Positions 33,686-41,861 of a DNA stretch of 64,000 nt are shown here, piece by piece. Below the pieces are notes generated by a model. That model was not told the DNA's origin and searched no databases. It saw only the letters and a list, made by a program, of their open reading frames with translations. A program made the translations under genes and the position numbers. Each line of letters starts with the position of its first letter. Within the stretch, counting starts at the first letter, position 1. The stretch spans positions 868,001-932,000 of the forward strand of contig NZ_CP026121.1 in assembly GCF_003330845.1 (NCBI RefSeq), in the 5' to 3' direction. The stretch is from Streptomyces sp. Go-475. GTDB taxonomy: Bacteria > Actinomycetota > Actinomycetes > Streptomycetales > Streptomycetaceae.

Positions 33686-34597
33686 GTGGAGCTCCTACAC
33701 CTGCGTTATTTCGTCGCCGTCGCCCAGGAACTCAACTTCTCCACCGCGGCCCGCAAACTGCACATGGCGGCCTCCCCGCTGAGCCGGCGGATCAAGGACC
33801 TCGAGAACGAACTCGGGCACCGGCTGTTCGACCGCGACACCCACCACGTGCGGCTCACCCCGGCCGGCGGTGCGCTGCTGCCGATCGCGCGCGGCGTCCT
33901 GGAGCAGGTGGACTCCATCCAGTGGCGGCTGGACGAGACGGCCCGGCCGCGGCGGACCACGGTGCTGCTCGGCATTCCCGGCGGCATCCATCCGGATCTG
34001 CGCGAGCGGATCGACGCCCTCGCCGAGCGGGTGCGCGACCGGTTCGAGATCAAGCGCTGGCCGGGCGCCAGCGAGCGTCTGGTGGAAGCGGTGTGCGACG
34101 GCAGACTGGCGCTGACCCTGGCCCGGCTCCCGGTCGGCGGCGACCCGGCGCTGGAACAGCTGCCGGTGATGTCGGAGCGGCTCGGCGCGGTCGTCCCCAG
34201 GGACCGGTTCGCCGAGCGGGAGTCGGTCGCGCTGGCCGAGCTGACCGACCTCGCCTACGCGGGTTCGCCCGCCGCCGCGACCACCGCGTATTTCCGCGGA
34301 CTCGACCAGCAGCTGTCCGATCTCGGTATCAAGAAACGCATCAATCTGAGCAGCGTCACTTTCGACGGAGTTTCCGAGATAGTCGCCGGCGGACTGGCCT
34401 TCTCTGTTTCCATGCTGGACCCGAGAAGCCCCATGCAGAATTATCGTCTCGAGAATGTGACCGTCCTTCCGTTCTCCGATTTCCAGCCCTGCCTCGAAAC
34501 CGGGATGCTCTGGCGCAAGGACCGCGCCGACGGCGGTGACCTGGAAGAAGTCACCGCCGCGGCCCGCGAGGTCTTCGCCGAGCCGCTCCAGGTCTGA
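33686..34597 (+). CDS. LysR-family transcriptional regulator
   Basis: 303 residues from GTG at 33686 (VELLHLRYFVAVAQELNFST). The winged helix-turn-helix occupies 1-60 (AARKLHMAASPLSRRIKDLE) and the effector domain the rest. From about 34270 to the end, codon use shifts towards more A and T than in the neighbours (for example GGTATCAAGAAACGCATCAA), a possible sign of separate ancestry. The gene precedes the five-gene acyl-CoA operon on the same strand but is separated from it by a strong terminator. It is the natural candidate regulator of that operon. Confidence 0.88.
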   Translation: MELLHLRYFVAVAQELNFSTAARKLHMAASPLSRRIKDLENELGHRLFDRDTHHVRLTPAGGALLPIARGVLEQVDSIQWRLDETARPRRTTVLLGIPGGIHPDLRERIDALAERVRDRFEIKRWPGASERLVEAVCDGRLALTLARLPVGGDPALEQLPVMSERLGAVVPRDRFAERESVALAELTDLAYAGSPAAATTAYFRGLDQQLSDLGIKKRINLSSVTFDGVSEIVAGGLAFSVSMLDPRSPMQNYRLENVTVLPFSDFQPCLETGMLWRKDRADGGDLEEVTAAAREVFAEPLQV

Positions 34598-34614
34598 CGT
34601 CGGCAGCACCCGAC

Positions 34615-34648
34615 AAAGCGGTATGACCTCTGCGGTCATACCGCTTTT
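34615..34648 (+). terminator. Strong rho-independent terminator after the LysR gene
   Basis: AAAGCGGTATGACC (34615-34628) pairs perfectly over 14 bp with GGTCATACCGCTTT (34634-34647) around the loop TCTGC, followed by a T. The A/T-flanked stem acts like a classical terminator and insulates the acyl-CoA operon downstream. Confidence 0.85.
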
Positions 34649-34736
34649 CGCAATATGGTCATTCCGCCTCCGGCTCCCTCTTGCTAACTTAGTTGTCAGA
34701 TACACACACCTGGCGAAGCGGGAGTGAGAAAGAAAG

Positions 34737-35906
34737 ATGACGGATATGACGAACACCATCGCCAGCCCCCTGGACGGCGTGCGGGTGATCGACCTCTCGA
34801 CCGTCGTGATGGGCCCCTACGCGGCGCAGATCCTCGGTGATCTGGGCGCCGACGTGATCAAGATCGAGTCGCCCTCCGACACCGTCCGGGTGGGCCACTA
34901 CCGCACCACGCCGGGCATGACCCCGCTGAACCTCAACGTCAACCGCAACAAGCGCAGCGTCGCCCTCGACCTCAAGGACGACACCGACCGCGAACGGGCG
35001 CTGAAGCTGATCGACACCGCGGACGTGCTCATCACCAACATGCGGCCCGGCGCGCTGCACCGCCTGGGCCTGTCCTACGACGACATCGCCGAGCGCAACC
35101 CCGGGCTCGTCTACGCGCACGCCCAGGGCTTCCGCGGCGACTCGGACCGGGCCGGCAACGCCGCGTACGACGAGACCGTGCAGGCCGCGTCCGGGCTGGT
35201 GGACATCGCCGACCGGGCGCTGGGCGAGCCCGTCTACCTGCCGACCATCATCGGCGACAAGGTCTCCTCCCTGACCATCGCCTACAGCGTGCTCGCCGCC
35301 CTGCTGCACCGGGACCGGACCGGCCAGGGCCAGCTCGTCGAGATCCCGATGACGGACACGCTGATCGCGTTCAACCTGGTCGAGCACCTCGCGGGGCACA
35401 CACACGTGCCCGAGACGGGTCCCACCGGGTTCCCGCTGTCGATGCTCAAGGGCCACAAGGCGGTGCGCACCAAGGACGGCCTGGCCTGCGTCATCCCGTA
35501 CAACCCGCGCAACTACCGGGACTTCTTCACGGCCGCCGGACGCCCGGACCTCGCCGAGGACCCGCGGGTCACCGCGGACGCCGTCGACAGCGCCGACCAC
35601 GAGGACCTGGCCGCGCTGGTCGAGGCCTGCGCCCCGGCGCTGACCACCGAGGAGTGGGCGGAGGTGTGCGCCAAGCACAGCATCCCGATGGCCCCGGTGC
35701 TGGAACTGGACCGCGCCCACGAGGACCCCTACGTCCGCGACGGGCACCTGCTCGACACCGTCGAGCACCCGACCGAGGGCGCCGTCCGCACCATCGGCAT
35801 CCCGCTGCGCTTCTCCGCCACGCCCGGCTCGATCCGCCGCCTGGCCCCGGTCGCCGGCCAGGACACCGAGGACGTCCTCGCCGAACTCGACGCCACCGCC
35901 CGCTGA
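34737..35906 (+). CDS. CaiB/BaiF (family III) CoA transferase
   Basis: 389 residues, ATG at 34737 with GAGAAAGAAAG upstream. The family III pattern is clear: LDGVRVIDLSTVVMGPYAAQ, LGDLGADVIKIESPSDTVR, LNLNVNRNKRSVALDLKDD and the catalytic Asp region AYDETVQAASGLVDI. These enzymes move CoA between acyl-CoA and a free acid. It starts the five-gene operon. In the proposed pathway it would activate the growth substrate or move CoA off acetoacetyl-CoA. The specific acid cannot be read from sequence. Confidence 0.9.
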   Translation: MTDMTNTIASPLDGVRVIDLSTVVMGPYAAQILGDLGADVIKIESPSDTVRVGHYRTTPGMTPLNLNVNRNKRSVALDLKDDTDRERALKLIDTADVLITNMRPGALHRLGLSYDDIAERNPGLVYAHAQGFRGDSDRAGNAAYDETVQAASGLVDIADRALGEPVYLPTIIGDKVSSLTIAYSVLAALLHRDRTGQGQLVEIPMTDTLIAFNLVEHLAGHTHVPETGPTGFPLSMLKGHKAVRTKDGLACVIPYNPRNYRDFFTAAGRPDLAEDPRVTADAVDSADHEDLAALVEACAPALTTEEWAEVCAKHSIPMAPVLELDRAHEDPYVRDGHLLDTVEHPTEGAVRTIGIPLRFSATPGSIRRLAPVAGQDTEDVLAELDATAR

Positions 35907-35926
35907 TCCCCAGGAGGACGACAGTC

Positions 35927-36700
35927 ATGAGCACCCCCACACCTCCCCTCCGCACCGAACGCGTCGGCGCCACCCTGCTGATCACCCTGGACCGTCCCGA
36001 GGCCCGCAACGCCGTGAACGCGGCGACCGCCACCGCCCTGGCCGCCGCACTCGACGAGTTGGAGGCCGACCCCACGCTGCGGGCCGGCGTCCTGACCGGC
36101 GAGGGCGGGACGTTCAGCGCCGGCATGGATCTCAAGGCCGCGCTGCGCGGCGAGTCGCCCGAGGTCGAGGGCCGCGGCTTCGGCGGCCTGACCGAGGCCC
36201 GACCGGACAAGCCCCTCATCGCCGCCGTGGAGGGCTACGCCATGGGCGGCGGCTTCGAACTGGCCCTGGCCTGCGACCTGATCGTCGCGGCCGAGGACGC
36301 CCGGTTCGGGCTGCCCGAGGTCAAGCGCGGCCTGATCGCCGCGGGCGGCGGTGTGATCCGGCTGCCCAAGCGGATCCCGCACCACCTGGCCATGGAACTC
36401 CTGCTGACCGGCGACCCCGTCGACGGCCGCCGCGCCGGTGAACTGGGCCTGGCCAACCGGGTCACGAGCAAGGGCCAGGCCGTCGCCGAGGCGCTCCGGC
36501 TGGCCGAACGGCTCGCGGAGAACGCCCCGCTCGCGCTGGCGGCCGTCAAGCGCGTCGCCCGCGCCGCCGACGGAGCCTCCGACGAGGAGGCCTTCGCCTT
36601 CCAGCGCGGCGCGATGAAGACCCTGATGGCCTCGGACGACGTCCGGGAGGGCATGACCGCCTTCGCCGAGCGCCGCCCGGCGCGGTGGACGGGGCGGTGA
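35927..36700 (+). CDS. Enoyl-CoA hydratase/isomerase (crotonase) family protein
   Basis: 257 residues from ATG at 35927, with AGGAGGACG upstream. Crotonase oxyanion-hole segments GTFSAGMDLKAAL and VEGYAMGGGFELALACDLIV are present, and the active-site region FGLPEVKRGLIAAGGGV retains one Glu. It should hydrate a short trans-2-enoyl-CoA to the 3-hydroxyacyl-CoA. Second gene of the operon, 20 bp after the CoA transferase. Confidence 0.88.
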   Translation: MSTPTPPLRTERVGATLLITLDRPEARNAVNAATATALAAALDELEADPTLRAGVLTGEGGTFSAGMDLKAALRGESPEVEGRGFGGLTEARPDKPLIAAVEGYAMGGGFELALACDLIVAAEDARFGLPEVKRGLIAAGGGVIRLPKRIPHHLAMELLLTGDPVDGRRAGELGLANRVTSKGQAVAEALRLAERLAENAPLALAAVKRVARAADGASDEEAFAFQRGAMKTLMASDDVREGMTAFAERRPARWTGR

Positions 36701-36707
36701 GGCCGGC

Positions 36708-37451
36708 ATGAGGGCAGAGGACGTACGACAGCACCTCACCACCCCGCTCACCAGCCCGGCGTACGCGCCGACGGTCCCGCGGTTCACCGACCGCGCGTAC
36801 CTCAACGTCGTCTACCGCACCGACCCCGACGCGCTGCGGGCCGTCGTCCCCGAGCCCCTGCGGATCGACGAGCCGCTGGTCCGGTTCGAGGTCATGAAGA
36901 TGGGCGACGTCAGCGGCTACGGCCCCTACACCGAGGCCGGCCAGGCGATCCCCGTCCGCTTCGAGGGCGAGCGGGGCGAGTACCTGCACGCGATGTACCT
37001 CGACAACTTCCCGGCGACCGCCTCCGGCCGCGAGGTCTCCGCCTACCCGAAGGTCATCGGCTCGCCGTCGCTGTACGTCGACTCCGGCGCGCTCGTCGGC
37101 ACCCTCGACCACGGCACCCTGCGGGTGGCCACCGCGACCATGGGCTACAAGCACCACGAGCTGGACCGGCGCGAGGCCGAGGCGCAGATCACCGTGCCGA
37201 CCTTCATGCTCAAGACCGTCCCCGGCTACGACGGACTGCCGCGCGTGCAGGAGCTGGTGCGCACCCGCATCACCGACGTCACCGTCAAGGGGGCCTGGAC
37301 CGGACCCGCCCGGCTGCAGCTGTTCCAGCACGTGCTGGCGCCGCTGGCCGACCTGCCGGTGCTGGAGGTCGTCTCCGCGAGCCACATCCTCACCGACCTG
37401 ACGCTGTCGGGCGTCGAGCCGGTCCACGACTACCTGAAGGGAGCCGCCTGA
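36708..37451 (+). CDS. adc: Acetoacetate decarboxylase
   Basis: 247 residues, ATG at 36708. It aligns end to end, without gaps in the active site, with the Clostridium acetobutylicum enzyme: Arg29, Glu61, Glu76 and the Schiff-base Lys115 fall at the same numbers (GREVSAYPKV, YTEAGQAIPV). The neighbouring Lys116 is Val here. The reaction is acetoacetate to acetone plus CO2. Third gene of the operon, seven bases after the hydratase; its stop overlaps the next start (37451). A broader beta-keto-acid substrate is possible. Confidence 0.9.
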   Translation: MRAEDVRQHLTTPLTSPAYAPTVPRFTDRAYLNVVYRTDPDALRAVVPEPLRIDEPLVRFEVMKMGDVSGYGPYTEAGQAIPVRFEGERGEYLHAMYLDNFPATASGREVSAYPKVIGSPSLYVDSGALVGTLDHGTLRVATATMGYKHHELDRREAEAQITVPTFMLKTVPGYDGLPRVQELVRTRITDVTVKGAWTGPARLQLFQHVLAPLADLPVLEVVSASHILTDLTLSGVEPVHDYLKGAA

Positions 37452-38407
37452 TGCCCCGCACCTTCCGTACGGCGGCCGTGATCGGCGCCGGGACCATCGG
37501 ACTGTCCTGGACGGCGCTGTTCGCCGCGCACGGGCTGACCGTCCGGGTGAGCGACCCGCGCGAGGACCTCGCCGAGTCCGTCGCGGACGCCCTCGACCGG
37601 TACGCCCCGCACCTGGCCGCCCGCGGCCTGGACGTGACCGGCCTCGCCGACCGGGTGCACCTCGCGCCCGGTGTCGCCGAAGCGGTCCGGGACGCGGACG
37701 TCGTCCAGGAGAACGGCCCCGAACGCGTCGCGTTCAAGCGGGACCTGTTCGCCACCCTCGCCCGCGAGGCACCCGGGCACGCGCTGCTGCTCAGCTCCTC
37801 GTCGGCGATCCCGTCCACCGCGTTCGCCGGGGACCTGGCGGCCGAGGACGCCGCCCGCGTCCTCATCGGCCACCCCTTCAACCCGCCCCACGTGGTCCCG
37901 CTGGTCGAGGTCGTCCCCGGCGAGCGCACCGGCGAGGACGCCGTCCAGGCCGCCGTCGACTTCTACACCTCCGTCGGCCGCACCCCGGTCGTCGAGCGCA
38001 AGGAGATCCCCGGCTTCGTCGGCAACCGCCTGCAGAACGCGCTCAGCCGCGAGGCGGTCCACCTCGTCGAGCAGGGCGTGGTGACCCCCGAGGACCTCGA
38101 CAAGGTCATGACGAACTCGCTGGGGCTGCGCTGGGCCACGGTCGGGCCGTTCCTCGGCGCGCACCTCGGCGGCGGACCCGGCGGCTACCGGCACCTCGTC
38201 GAGCACATCGGCGCCTCGATGCAGCACCTCACGGACGGCCCGGCGCGGGACGCCGACGCGCAGGAACGGCTCATCGCAGCCGTGGAGAAGGCCTACGGCT
38301 CCGTCCCGTACGCGGACCTCGCCGAGACGCGCGACCGCAGGCAACTGGCGGTCCTGGACGCCCTGTCCGACGCCGCCGGCACGACCACCCCGAAGGAGGA
38401 GAACTGA
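37451..38407 (+). CDS. 3-hydroxyacyl-CoA dehydrogenase family protein
   Basis: 318 residues. The NAD-binding site AAVIGAGTIGLSW is at 8-20, the catalytic His in GHPFNPPHVVPLVEVVPG near 138, and the C-terminal helical domain begins GFVGNRLQNALSREAVHLVE. The PLVEVVPG signature and length are also those of L-carnitine 3-dehydrogenase and lambda-crystallin-type gulonate dehydrogenases, so a carnitine-like substrate is an alternative. Beside enoyl-CoA hydratase and acyl-CoA dehydrogenase genes, oxidation of 3-hydroxyacyl-CoA to 3-ketoacyl-CoA is more likely. It overlaps the decarboxylase stop by one base. Confidence 0.87.
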   Translation: MPRTFRTAAVIGAGTIGLSWTALFAAHGLTVRVSDPREDLAESVADALDRYAPHLAARGLDVTGLADRVHLAPGVAEAVRDADVVQENGPERVAFKRDLFATLAREAPGHALLLSSSSAIPSTAFAGDLAAEDAARVLIGHPFNPPHVVPLVEVVPGERTGEDAVQAAVDFYTSVGRTPVVERKEIPGFVGNRLQNALSREAVHLVEQGVVTPEDLDKVMTNSLGLRWATVGPFLGAHLGGGPGGYRHLVEHIGASMQHLTDGPARDADAQERLIAAVEKAYGSVPYADLAETRDRRQLAVLDALSDAAGTTTPKEEN

Positions 38408-38408
38408 G

Positions 38409-39614
38409 ATGACCACCCCCACCGTCGCCCCGCTCACCGACGAACTCACCGCGGACTTCTACCACTACGAGTCGCTGCTGTCGGACGAGGAGCGCAAGAT
38501 CCTCCTCAAGGCCCGTGCCCTCCTGCGCGACCAGGTCAAGCCGCTGGTCAACGACCACTGGGCCAAGGGCGAGTTCCCGAAGGAACTCATCGCCCTCTTC
38601 CGCGACAGCGGCCTCGCCGGTCTCCCCTACGAGGGCTACGGCGAGCACCGCCCCGCCGTCAGCAACCTGCTGAGCGGCCTGCTCGCCCTGGAGATGACCC
38701 GCACCGACGCCTCCGTGTCGACCTTCTTCGGCGTCCACAACGGCCTGGCGATGTACTCCATCCACTCCGGCGGCGACCAGGAGCAGCGCGACCGCTGGCT
38801 GCCGGCGATGGCCGCGATGGACCGGATCGGCGCGTTCGCCATGACCGAGCCCCTCGGCGGCTCCGACGTCGCCGGCGGCATGCGCACCACCGCCCGGCGC
38901 GAGGGCGACACCTGGGTGCTGAACGGCGCCAAGAAGTGGATCGGCAACGCGACCTTCGCCGACTACGTCGTGGTGTGGGCGCGGGACGTCGACGACAACC
39001 ACGTCAAGGGCTTCGTCGTCGAGAAGGGCACGCCCGGCTTCGAACCGGCGAAGATCGAAGGCAAGATCGCCTTCCGGATCGTCGAGAACGCCGAGATCAC
39101 CCTCACCGACGTCCGGGTGCCGGAGGCGAACCGCCTGCAGAACATCAACTCCTTCCGGGACGTCGCCGAGATCCTGCGCGCCACCCGCGGCGGCGTGGCC
39201 TGGCAGGCGCTGGGCGTGATGGTCGGCGCCTACGAACTGGCCCTGGACTACGCCCGGGAGCGCCGCCAGTTCGGCCGCCCGATCGGCGGCTTCCAGCTGG
39301 TGCAGGACCTGCTCGTGAAGAGCCTGGGAAACATCACCGCGTCCTGGGGGATGCTGGTGCAGCTCGCCCGGCTCCAGGACGCCGGCATCTTCCGCGACGA
39401 GCACTCCGCCCTGGCCAAGGCGTTCGTCACCTCCCGGATGCGGGAGGTCGTGGCCTGGAGCCGGGAGATCTTCGGCGGCAACGGCATCCTCCTGGACCAC
39501 GACATCGCCCGGTTCTTCGCCGACGCCGAGGCCATCTACTCCTTCGAGGGCACGCGCGAGATGAACACCCTGATCGTCGGCAAGTCGATCACCGGCCAGA
39601 GCGCCTTCGTGTGA
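38409..39614 (+). CDS. Acyl-CoA dehydrogenase (ACX4 / glutaryl-CoA dehydrogenase clade)
   Basis: 401 residues from ATG at 38409, with AAGGAGGAG upstream. FAD and substrate motifs AFAMTEPLGGSDVAGG and WIGNATFADYVVVWARD are followed by the catalytic Glu in YSFEGTREMNTLIVGK. The sequence falls in the glutaryl-CoA dehydrogenase/plant ACX4 group. The Arg that binds the glutaryl carboxylate (in a YRSAMSVQ motif) is missing: the segment here reads SVSTFFGVHNGL, closer to ACX4. A short monocarboxylic acyl-CoA is therefore the more likely substrate. Last gene of the operon, followed by a terminator. Confidence 0.88.
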   Translation: MTTPTVAPLTDELTADFYHYESLLSDEERKILLKARALLRDQVKPLVNDHWAKGEFPKELIALFRDSGLAGLPYEGYGEHRPAVSNLLSGLLALEMTRTDASVSTFFGVHNGLAMYSIHSGGDQEQRDRWLPAMAAMDRIGAFAMTEPLGGSDVAGGMRTTARREGDTWVLNGAKKWIGNATFADYVVVWARDVDDNHVKGFVVEKGTPGFEPAKIEGKIAFRIVENAEITLTDVRVPEANRLQNINSFRDVAEILRATRGGVAWQALGVMVGAYELALDYARERRQFGRPIGGFQLVQDLLVKSLGNITASWGMLVQLARLQDAGIFRDEHSALAKAFVTSRMREVVAWSREIFGGNGILLDHDIARFFADAEAIYSFEGTREMNTLIVGKSITGQSAFV

Positions 39615-39636
39615 TCCACCGGCTGTCCTCCGGAAC

Positions 39637-39662
39637 AACCCCAGGCCCCCGGGCCTGGGGTT
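39637..39662 (+). terminator. Terminator at the end of the acyl-CoA operon
   Basis: AACCCCAGGC (39637-39646) and GCCTGGGGTT (39653-39662) form a perfect 10-bp stem with a 6-nt loop, 22 bp after the acyl-CoA dehydrogenase stop. It also faces the convergent LLM gene. Confidence 0.75.
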
Positions 39663-39699
39663 CCCTCATGTCCGCGGGAGGATGCCGGACGCCGGGCGG

Positions 39700-40563
39700 C
39701 TAGAGGAGCGGCGGCCCCGCCTCGACGCGGCGCAGCACCGGTGCCAGGCGGTCCAGGTCGGGGCCGGTCTGGACCTGCCGCTCGTCCCACCAGGTGGCGC
39801 CGGCGTCGCGCAGCGGACCGATCACGTCCTTCGCCCTGGCCGCGTCCGTGGGCGTGGCACCGCCGAGCACGAACTCGAAGGGCCGCTCGGCCCCGGCCGT
39901 GCGGTGCTCGCGCACATAGGCGACCAGGTCCCGTACCTCGGCCGGGTCGGGGGCGTGCCCGTGCCGGGCCGTCTCGAACAGGGGCACCGCGCCGTCCCAG
40001 CGCGCCGCCCGCCGCATGGGCGGGCGCCGCGGCCAGAACCCGCCGATCCACACCGGCGGACCGGGCCGCTGCACCGTCGCGGGCAGCAGCGTCACGTCCC
40101 GGACCTCGTAGTGACGGCCGTGGTGGCGCACGGATTCGCCGGACCAGAAGCGCCTCAGCAGTTCCAGCCCCTCGTCCAGTCGCTCGGCCAGGACGCGGGG
40201 CCCGGCGGTGTCGCCGAAGCTGCGGTACTCGTCCTCGACGGGGCCGCCGAGACCCGCCGCGAAGATCACCCGGCCGCCGCTGAGCCGGTCCAGGGTGGCC
40301 ACCTGGCGGGCGAGTTGCTGCGGGCGGTAGCGGGGAACCGGCGTCAGCAGGGTGCCCAGCCGGATCCGTGAGGTCGCCAGCGCGGCAGCGGTCAGCAGCA
40401 TCCAGGGGTCCGCGAAGGGACGCCCCTGGTGCTGCCGGTGCAGGACGTGGTCCCAGACGAACAGCCCGTCCCACCCGGCCTGTTCGGCGGCGGCCGCCAC
40501 GGTCGCGACGGTGCGGGGGTCGGCGAAGTCACCGAAGTTGGGGATGTTCACGGAGAAACGCAT
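39700..40563 (-). CDS. LLM-class F420-dependent oxidoreductase
   Basis: 287 residues from ATG at 40563; ATG at 40581 is an alternative and neither has a strong ribosome site. The luciferase-like TIM barrel is clear: VATVAAAAEQAGWDGLFVWD, WMLLTAAALATSRIRLGTLL, TLDRLSGGRVIFAAGLGG and PVWIGGFWPRRPP. Such proteins use F420 or FMN to reduce or oxidise varied substrates, which cannot be guessed here. It converges on the acyl-CoA operon. The fossil at 27662 belongs to the same superfamily. Confidence 0.85.
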   Translation of the reverse strand: MRFSVNIPNFGDFADPRTVATVAAAAEQAGWDGLFVWDHVLHRQHQGRPFADPWMLLTAAALATSRIRLGTLLTPVPRYRPQQLARQVATLDRLSGGRVIFAAGLGGPVEDEYRSFGDTAGPRVLAERLDEGLELLRRFWSGESVRHHGRHYEVRDVTLLPATVQRPGPPVWIGGFWPRRPPMRRAARWDGAVPLFETARHGHAPDPAEVRDLVAYVREHRTAGAERPFEFVLGGATPTDAARAKDVIGPLRDAGATWWDERQVQTGPDLDRLAPVLRRVEAGPPLL

Positions 40564-40581
40564 ACCGGCAGCATCTGCCAT

Positions 40582-41000
40582 CGGCGCTACTCGGTGTAAC
40601 CCCACAGCTCGTCGAAGCTTCCGTGTGGACTTCGGAGCACAGCGCCTCGTCGAAGAGGACGACGTCACGTATCTCCCCGCGGGCGTTGGGCGGCAGGTCC
40701 GAGAGGGCGACGACCCGCGCGTCGATGCCCAGCTCAGGGCCGTGCCGCCGATGGCGAGGTGCTGGAGAGCACGTCCTGAGCTGGGTTTCGTCGCCGAGGG
40801 AGACGTGCGCAGGGACTGCTACGGGCCGGGCGAGGACCGGCTGCTGCTCCGCCTGGACCTGGCAGGGTCGGGGAGCGGGCGGGCCCCCGGCTCGACGCAC
40901 ACGCGGGCCGCTGGCACACTCTCCCGGTCGGAGGGCCGCCGGCCCTGACGTGGTGAGGCGGGCTCTGTCCGCGGGGTTCGGCCGAGGGGGGTGTGGCGCG
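40582..41000. other. 419-bp region with no confident gene
   Basis: Frames here are short or low in coding character. A rightward segment at about 40777-40875 (LGFVAEGDVRRDCYGPGEDR) looks like the C-terminal end of a GNAT acetyltransferase, and a leftward one ends SFDELWGYTE at about 40590. Each might be a remnant, but neither can be extended to a gene. The end of the region must contain the promoter of the membrane protein at 41001. Confidence 0.35.
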
Positions 41001-41780
41001 GTGGGGTCGTCGACGCGCGTGTCGCAGCGGTCCGTCGCATGGCCGCGGTCCGTCGCGTGGCTGCTGTTCGGTGTGCTGACTGTCGTCGTCGGAGTGGTGT
41101 CGGCCTTCCAGGTGCGTGGCGCGCTGGAGCGGGAGCGGGAGTTCCGGGCCGCGCCGGCCTGTGCCTCGGTTCCGGTGCGGGCGTCGGGGTGCGTGTGGCA
41201 GCAGGGCTTCACCGTGCGGACCGCCGACCTGCACCGCGACGAGCGGCGCGAGTCGCCGGAGGCGGAGTTGGTGCCGCCGTCCGGTGAGCCGTGGCGCGTG
41301 ACGTTCCGGGACACCGAGCCCGTCCTGTCCGAGATGGAGCCGGGCGAGAAGGTCGTCGGTCTGGTCTGGCACGGGCAGGTCGTCGAGGTACGGGACGCCG
41401 AGGGGCGGCGGCAGCCGACCTCCTCCGGCCCCGTCGGCTGGCCCGAGGACCGGCTGGGCGGCGCGCTCGCCTGTGTCTCGTTCGGGCTGCCGGCCCTGGT
41501 GGGAGGGGCGTGGGCGCTCCTCGCCCGGGGCCGTCGGCGCCATGCGGCAGCCGCGACCGTGGTGCGGTGGCACGGCGTCGCCCTGGGCATCACGGCGATC
41601 CTGACGCTGTGGGCGCAGTCGGCCAACGACTGGCCGCTCTGGTCGATACCGGCGATCTGGGGGCCGCTCGCCCTGCTCGGCCTGGCGTCCATGACGGCCT
41701 TCACCCTCGCCGCCCTCCGCGGCGAGCTGACGGACGACGCACCGCCCGTCCCGCAGACACCTCAGCCGCAGACCGGCTGA
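41001..41780 (+). CDS. Membrane protein of unknown function with an extracytoplasmic loop
   Basis: 259 residues from GTG at 41001, GAGGGGGG nine bases upstream. One helix near residues 15-35 (WLLFGVLTVVVGVVSAFQV) is followed by a ~110-residue loop with two Cys (PACASVPVRASGCVWQQGF). Three further helices (ACVSFGLPALVGGAWALLA, VALGITAILTLWAQS, IPAIWGPLALLGLASMTAFT) and a short Pro-rich tail complete it. The layout resembles DUF3592-like membrane proteins, but I cannot name the family. It stands alone. Confidence 0.65.
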   Translation: MGSSTRVSQRSVAWPRSVAWLLFGVLTVVVGVVSAFQVRGALEREREFRAAPACASVPVRASGCVWQQGFTVRTADLHRDERRESPEAELVPPSGEPWRVTFRDTEPVLSEMEPGEKVVGLVWHGQVVEVRDAEGRRQPTSSGPVGWPEDRLGGALACVSFGLPALVGGAWALLARGRRRHAAAATVVRWHGVALGITAILTLWAQSANDWPLWSIPAIWGPLALLGLASMTAFTLAALRGELTDDAPPVPQTPQPQTG

Positions 41781-41861
41781 GGGCCCGGGCCTGCCGTCCG
41801 TCGTGCGACCGGAAGTCGGGCCGTGCCAGGCGCCGCGCGGCAGGCGGGACTCGCCACCCCC

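Noticed and set aside
38409..39614. Glutaryl-CoA dehydrogenase
   Set aside because: Overall fit is good, but the Arg that binds the glutaryl carboxylate and its neighbours are absent (SVSTFFGVHNGL instead). An ACX4-like short-chain enzyme is the better name.
40582..41000. Possible GNAT or LamG remnants
   Set aside because: Each has only one short stretch of resemblance on opposite strands; not enough for a call.
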